Assembly (NCBI GenBank): GCA_003511165.1 | Contig: DOJW01000001.1 | Coordinates: 1 to 64,000, forward strand | Direction: 5' to 3' | Length of the DNA stretch: 64,000 bases | From: Candidatus Dependentiae bacterium | Lineage (GTDB): Bacteria; Babelota; Babeliae; Babelales; UBA12411 | Shown here: in pieces, positions 60,005 through 64,000 of the stretch | Layout of the letters: every line of letters begins with the position of its first letter | How positions within the stretch are numbered: the first letter of the stretch is position 1 | Translations under genes and position numbers: made by a program | The notes under the pieces: model-generated | Database searches by the model: none | What the model saw: only the letters and a program-made list of their open reading frames with translations | Told to the model about the DNA's origin: nothing

Positions 60005-60607
60005 TCATTCAGTTACAAAGTAGCGATCTCCAAAATCTCCAAGACCTGGATCGATAAATTTTTTGGCAGTCATTTTGGAATCGACTTGTGCGACAATTAT
60101 TTTAAGTTTTGGGAATTCTTTTGCAATAGCCTTTAGTCCTTCTTTGGATGCAATAACTGCGACAAAAAGCATTTGTGATTCTTTGATTCCTAAGTTTTTT
60201 AAAATTTTTAGAGCAGCAAGGGCACTACCACCGGTTGCGATCATTGGGTCCAAAATTATGACATTTGTAGTTTTTGAAATTTTAGGAATATTTTTGTAAT
60301 AAAGAAATGGAATAGCTGTTTTTTCATCTCTTTTCATTCCTACAAAACCGACTGCTGCACCTTCAAAAAATCTTATAAAAGTGTCCATAAGTGCAACGCC
60401 AGATCGCAAAATTGGGATCAAAACAATATCATTTTTTATTTCGACGCCTTTTGCTTTGCTGATTGGTGTTTGTATTGTAACTATTTTTTTCTCAAGATGT
60501 TTTGCAGCTTCGCCTGCAAGAATTGAGGCCAATTTTTCTGTTGTTTTACGAAATGTTGCTGTATCGGTATTTTTATTTCTAAGTATTGATATTAATAAAT
60601 CTTTCAT
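60005..60607 (-). CDS. upp: uracil phosphoribosyltransferase
   Basis: Salvages uracil to UMP using PRPP. PRPP loop ILDPMIATGGSALAA (about 118-132), uracil-site ILRSGVALMDTF and the C-terminal DPGLGDFGDRYF hallmark. 200 aa, nearly full length (E. coli 208). Divergent from the phosphoribosyltransferase-like gene. Confidence 0.95.
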   Translation of the reverse strand: MKDLLISILRNKNTDTATFRKTTEKLASILAGEAAKHLEKKIVTIQTPISKAKGVEIKNDIVLIPILRSGVALMDTFIRFFEGAAVGFVGMKRDEKTAIPFLYYKNIPKISKTTNVIILDPMIATGGSALAALKILKNLGIKESQMLFVAVIASKEGLKAIAKEFPKLKIIVAQVDSKMTAKKFIDPGLGDFGDRYFVTE

Positions 60608-60696
60608 AATTTCCCCTCTTTAAAAATTTACTTATTATCAAAAATATTCTTTTGATAAATCGTTAGTCAAAGAAGTTGAATTTAGAAAGGAAAAAG

Positions 60697-61329
60697 ATGT
60701 TTTTTAAAGATAGAGTTGATGCTGGCAAAAAATTATCGCAGTTGCTTGTAAAATATAAAAATGTAGAAAATTGCATGATTTTAGGTTTGCCAAGAGGAGG
60801 AGTTGTTGTCGCCTATGAAATTGCCAAAAATTTAAATTTGCCCCTTGATGTGATTGTTGTGAAAAAGTTGGGGGCGCCATTTAATGAAGAACTTGCAATT
60901 GGTGCTATTGCTGAAGAAGGAACTGTTTTTTTGAATGAGAAATTGATAAATGAATTTGATATATCAAAAGAATATATTGATCAAATAAAAGGTGTAAAAC
61001 AAAAGGAAGTTGAAAGAAGAGTGCAACTTTTTCGTGGTGAAAGTTTAGATTTGGAAAATAAAATAGCAATTATTGTGGATGATGGAATTGCAACAGGCGC
61101 AACTGTCCTTGCCGCAATAAAATGTGCAAAGGATAAGAGGGCTAAAAAAGTTGTAGTGGCAATGCCTGTTTTGCCAAGCGAATTTGTATCGCAGTTAAAT
61201 AAATTAGCTGACGAAGTTGTTTATTTATTTGCACCGCAATATTTTGCAGCGGTTGGAGATTTTTATGAAAGTTTTATACAGGTTGAAGATGAGGAGGTTT
61301 TAAATTTAATTAGAAGATCTAAAAATTAA
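60697..61329 (+). CDS. phosphoribosyltransferase family protein
   Basis: Type I PRTase fold, 210 aa. LGLPRGGVVVAYEIAK near residue 35, VVKKLGAPFNEELAIGAI, and PRPP loop IIVDDGIATGATVLAA (about 125-140). The ATG at 60697 with AAAGGA upstream is preferred to the TTG at 60676. This subgroup (PRTase sometimes fused to dienelactone hydrolase) has no fixed substrate. Divergently paired with upp. Confidence 0.88.
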   Translation: MFFKDRVDAGKKLSQLLVKYKNVENCMILGLPRGGVVVAYEIAKNLNLPLDVIVVKKLGAPFNEELAIGAIAEEGTVFLNEKLINEFDISKEYIDQIKGVKQKEVERRVQLFRGESLDLENKIAIIVDDGIATGATVLAAIKCAKDKRAKKVVVAMPVLPSEFVSQLNKLADEVVYLFAPQYFAAVGDFYESFIQVEDEEVLNLIRRSKN

Positions 61330-61439
61330 AATGAAGAGAAATTTGTTGTTTTTCTTTAAAGTGATTTGATATTGTTGGAAAAGCATTCAAAAGTTGGGTG
61401 CAAAAAAATAAACAAAAAAATAAGTAAAGGGAGATTCTT

Positions 61440-62045
61440 ATGAAAAATGTTTCAAAGAAATTGTTAGCACTTTCAAATATTTTATTAGTTGGTTTTGCTG
61501 CTATGTTTTTTATTAACATGGGGACAGGGGTACAGCAAAGTACAACAAAATTAGGTTTTGTCGCCCTTGAGTCTAAGCAACCAAATCTTGTTGCAGTTGT
61601 GAAAGATGAAGGAATAGAGCGAAAAGTAAAAGAAATATCTTTTTCAGGTTCGACCAAAGTGGGCGGTATTAAAAATTTAATGATGAAAGACGGCAAAGAA
61701 ATTATCGATAGCATTGATTTAGATATTGATCTTGCTGATATTCGATTATTAAAAGTTCTTGATAAAAGTTATAAAAATGAAAAAAGCGATGTTGAGTACA
61801 TTAAAGTTGAGTACAGAACTTTGCAAAAGCCTGATGTTGTAAAAATTGGACTCTTCCCACGAGATGTAAAAATGTCTGCAAAAAATATGGACGGAGGAGA
61901 AGGCCTTTCATGGCTTCTTCGTGAAGTAAATGAAATCGAAATAATTGGAAGATATGAAATTGTTGAAGCTAAACAAGTAAAAAATGAATCAAAGCCTGCT
62001 CTAAAAACTGTAGATAAAAAAGTAGCGATGAATAAAAAAAAATAA
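61440..62045 (+). CDS. hypothetical exported protein (201 aa)
   Basis: Unrecognised. Hydrophobic segment about 8-28 (signal or anchor). The mature part is beta-rich with repeated acidic/basic strands and ends in a Lys-rich tail (VDKKVAMNKKK). Ribosome-binding site AAGGGAG before the ATG. Ends at a shared terminator. Confidence 0.65.
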   Translation: MKNVSKKLLALSNILLVGFAAMFFINMGTGVQQSTTKLGFVALESKQPNLVAVVKDEGIERKVKEISFSGSTKVGGIKNLMMKDGKEIIDSIDLDIDLADIRLLKVLDKSYKNEKSDVEYIKVEYRTLQKPDVVKIGLFPRDVKMSAKNMDGGEGLSWLLREVNEIEIIGRYEIVEAKQVKNESKPALKTVDKKVAMNKKK

Positions 62046-62066
62046 CTTTAAAATTATTTAAATAAA

Positions 62067-62104
62067 AAAGAGCGGCTTAAAAATAATTGAGCCGCTCTTT
62101 TTTG
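62067..62104. terminator. bidirectional terminator
   Basis: AAGAGCGGCT (62068-62077) pairs with AGCCGCTCTT (62090-62099), flanked by A and T runs, between convergent genes. Confidence 0.9.
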
Positions 62105-62107
62105 TGT

Positions 62108-62374
62108 TTATTTCCAACGCTTTAGGCTTGAGATAATTATTTTGATTTGCTCTATTTTTTCTTGTGGCATTTGCATTTGATTCATTACATTTACGCAATT
62201 TTCAATCATCTGAATTTTTGTAAGGTTTGGCTCTGAGAACTTGCCATTTCGAAAACAATGACAGCAATATTCTTTGTTTTGAGTTTTATCCAAATTTGTT
62301 CCAAAATCTTCTGGCCTTTGCATAGGCATTGCGCAGCTTTGACAAATTGGTATTTGTAATTTTGAATTATTCAT
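62108..62374 (-). CDS. putative zinc ribbon protein
   Basis: 88-residue member of the small zinc-ribbon family with CQSCAMPM...EDFGTN...EYCCHCFRNGKF: Cys11, Cys14, Cys37, Cys40 as likely zinc ligands. The remainder is helical (MNQMQMPQEKIEQIKIIISSL). No function is established for the family. Confidence 0.85.
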   Translation of the reverse strand: MNNSKLQIPICQSCAMPMQRPEDFGTNLDKTQNKEYCCHCFRNGKFSEPNLTKIQMIENCVNVMNQMQMPQEKIEQIKIIISSLKRWK

Positions 62375-62399
62375 TTATTTCCTAATTTTTAAACGATTT

Positions 62400-63704
62400 T
62401 TAATAGTTTGCGGTTATTCCAAAATATTCGCAAATACCTTTGAAATACGCATTTGCGACTTCAATAATTCTTGATGAAACTGCCTCTCCATTAAAATTTG
62501 TATCTTTTGTTGCAAGCCTTTTTGCTTCTTCAGCATTGTTTTGTATTAATGATTCTCCATAACACAAAATGCTATGAACTCGGCGGGTTAAAGCAAGGTT
62601 GCGACAATAAACTCCAGGACTTATAAAAAAAGTATCGTTTGGCATGTACAAAGATTTTTGAAGGGGAATTTTTAGTGTTGTTTCCATATTTTTTGCAATT
62701 GCTTGAGATAATCGAATGGACTCTTCCAAATCATCTGTTGCTAGTAATCTAATAAACTCATAGCGTGCGGCAGGATCTTTTAGATCACCTTTTAAAAAGC
62801 TTCCTGGAACAAATGTTAGGTTGTAGTCTGCTTCGCAGATTTCTTTGACTGTGTCAGATGAATTTAAGTGAATGATTATAGTTAAATTCGGATGAAATTG
62901 ATTTATTTTTTCAGATCGAGCTTTTAGATCAAGTTGATTATAACAAAATCTAAAAAGGGTTTGCTTAAGCTGTAAAATTTTATTTTCAGATTCTTGAAAT
63001 ATTATTGTTAATTTTTTTATAAGTTCATTTTTATATGTTAGAGGCATTGGTGCGTTGTTTAAACGGTTTAAAACGATGTCGCGAGTCTCCTCTGTTGTCC
63101 AATCTTGATCTGTTGCGATGCCAAACTCCTGTTTGCACCAATCATTAAAAGATAAGTTGAAAGCAGCTTTGCCAGGTTCTTCTCTGGTTAATAAAACGTC
63201 AGCACCTGCAGCTGTTAAATATAATTTTAGAATTTTTGCAGTAAACGTTACAAGTGTTCCTTCATCAAAATGAACTTTAGTATGTGCTTCATCAGGAAGA
63301 ATTAGATCGATAAAGCGATTTTCAACGATCGCCATTTTTCCGCCAAGATGGCCAGGGTCTAGTGCAATTTTTAAACCTTGCAGTGGTTTGTTTGATTGTA
63401 ATTTGAGGACGAATGAATTTAAAACCGGTTTTGTTTTATTTCCAAATCTCAAGACAAATTCTGGATTTTTAAGATTTTTACTTTCCGCTGAATCAAAAAC
63501 TAAAAGTTCATTTTCTGTAACTTCATAATAATTTTGAATATCATTATCTTTTTGAAGAAATTTTTTTATTTTTGTTTCGACTTCATATTTAGACACTGTT
63601 TCTTGGTATTGATCAAAGTCGCTGTATTGAAAAGGATTAATTGGAGAATAGGCGTTTATTAGTAATAAAATTAGTAAAATAAATAAAGATCTAATTTTGT
63701 ACAT
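62400..63704 (-). CDS. exported N-acetylmuramoyl-L-alanine amidase
   Basis: Amidase_3 (AmiA/B/C-type) zinc amidase cleaving peptidoglycan stem peptides. Signal/anchor at about 5-20. Zinc ligands H119 (LDPGHLGG) and E128 (VENRF), then a third His in IIIHLNSSD; final Glu in the GES region. At 434 aa with insertions between motifs (about 150-260) it is longer than the simple catalytic domain. Role: cell division or wall recycling. Confidence 0.88.
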   Translation of the reverse strand: MYKIRSLFILLILLLINAYSPINPFQYSDFDQYQETVSKYEVETKIKKFLQKDNDIQNYYEVTENELLVFDSAESKNLKNPEFVLRFGNKTKPVLNSFVLKLQSNKPLQGLKIALDPGHLGGKMAIVENRFIDLILPDEAHTKVHFDEGTLVTFTAKILKLYLTAAGADVLLTREEPGKAAFNLSFNDWCKQEFGIATDQDWTTEETRDIVLNRLNNAPMPLTYKNELIKKLTIIFQESENKILQLKQTLFRFCYNQLDLKARSEKINQFHPNLTIIIHLNSSDTVKEICEADYNLTFVPGSFLKGDLKDPAARYEFIRLLATDDLEESIRLSQAIAKNMETTLKIPLQKSLYMPNDTFFISPGVYCRNLALTRRVHSILCYGESLIQNNAEEAKRLATKDTNFNGEAVSSRIIEVANAYFKGICEYFGITANY

Positions 63705-63831
63705 TATGTTTCCTTATTTTTATTAGTTTAAAAAATAGATAACTATCAAAAGATTATAGCTTTTATATTTAGAAAATGTGTAGTTTTAAATATGTAAATT
63801 ATATTTTAAGTGAAATGCTGTGGGGGAGAGT

Positions 63832-64000
63832 ATGAGTAATGATTTAGTGGTAAATAATGAGATAGTCATTCCGGAAAATGAATTTGAAATAACAACTAGT
63901 AGGGCAGGCGGACCGGGGGGTCAACATGTTAATAAATCAGATACAAAAATCACAATTCGTTGGAATGTCAAAAATACAGGCGTTTTAAGCGAAGAACTAA
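63832..64000 (+). CDS. arfB: peptidyl-tRNA hydrolase ArfB-like rescue factor (partial)
   Basis: Runs off the window end; about 56 codons seen. The GGQ loop is SRAGGPGGQHVNKSDTKI with Gln for ribosome peptidyl-tRNA hydrolysis, and the N-terminus is short without the codon-reading domain of RF1/RF2, as in ArfB/YaeJ. GGGGGAGAG ribosome-binding site four bases before the ATG. Rescues stalled ribosomes. Confidence 0.88.
   Translation, partial: MSNDLVVNNEIVIPENEFEITTSRAGGPGGQHVNKSDTKITIRWNVKNTGVLSEEL

Overview
The window is AT-rich (roughly 30 % GC by eye) and densely coded on both strands. It reads like the chromosome of a small-genome, host-associated, two-membrane bacterium. Outer-membrane traits are lgt, many lipobox proteins, a Pal/OmpA-like lipoprotein, a probable beta-barrel and type II secretion/type IV pilus parts. 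Peptidoglycan genes are present (glmU, D-Ala-D-Ala ligase, amidase). Salvage functions are prominent (upp, a second phosphoribosyltransferase, an anchored nucleosidase-like protein, an acyl-activating/acyltransferase fusion). Many short exported proteins with MKK or MFKK signal peptides have no family I recognise. This combination fits the Candidatus Dependentiae (TM6) type of protist-associated bacterium, but that is an inference from gene style. There is no rRNA, CRISPR array, prophage or intact transposase.

Layout. 0-6.3 kb: exported unknowns, a phospholipase-D-like protein, a pseudopilin/GspE pair, an RRM protein and tRNA-Ser(CGA). 6.5-11.5 kb: glmU-sbcD-cysS and a candidate secreted cysteine protease. 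11.5-22 kb, mostly minus strand: thioredoxin, the acyl synthetase/acyltransferase fusion, biotin carboxylase plus biotin carrier, a MerR-like protein, idi and an M48-like protease, with three small exported proteins on plus. 22.3-24.5 kb: three exported-protein units, each with its own near-identical terminator; neighbouring units share upstream or promoter sequence. 24.6-28 kb: HIT, cupin, GerMN-like, unknown, psd, rpe. 28-31 kb: a double D-Ala-D-Ala ligase overlapping ruvA tail to tail. 31.6-38.7 kb: three paralogous lipoproteins, two trypsin-like proteases, a DUF167 protein and gspF. 38.8-47.2 kb: tRNA-Leu, gatB, rng, a Pal-like lipoprotein, an S51 peptidase, priA and a tiny lysine-rich histone-like peptide. 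47.2-56.9 kb: truA, a glycosyltransferase, rpoD-dnaG, a large exported coiled-coil protein, lgt and a HEPN/MNT toxin-antitoxin pair. 57-64 kb: three tRNAs, ogt, a nucleosidase-like protein, a terminal-inverted-repeat element with a broken GIY-YIG gene, upp, a phosphoribosyltransferase, a zinc ribbon protein, an amidase and the start of arfB.

The most unusual material is non-coding. A ~500-bp element occurs three times (about 2.3, 19.5 and 31.1 kb). It is built symmetrically from terminal inverted repeats and three hairpins per arm. The hairpin sequences differ between copies while the pairing is kept, and one 59-nt hairpin is shared exactly, in inverted orientation, by two copies. Also notable are the fused double Ddl, a sigma-70 factor with a ~180-residue lysine-rich tail next to a separate histone-like peptide, a candidate Cys-His-Asp secreted protease, and the promoter/signal-peptide cassette array at 22-24.6 kb.
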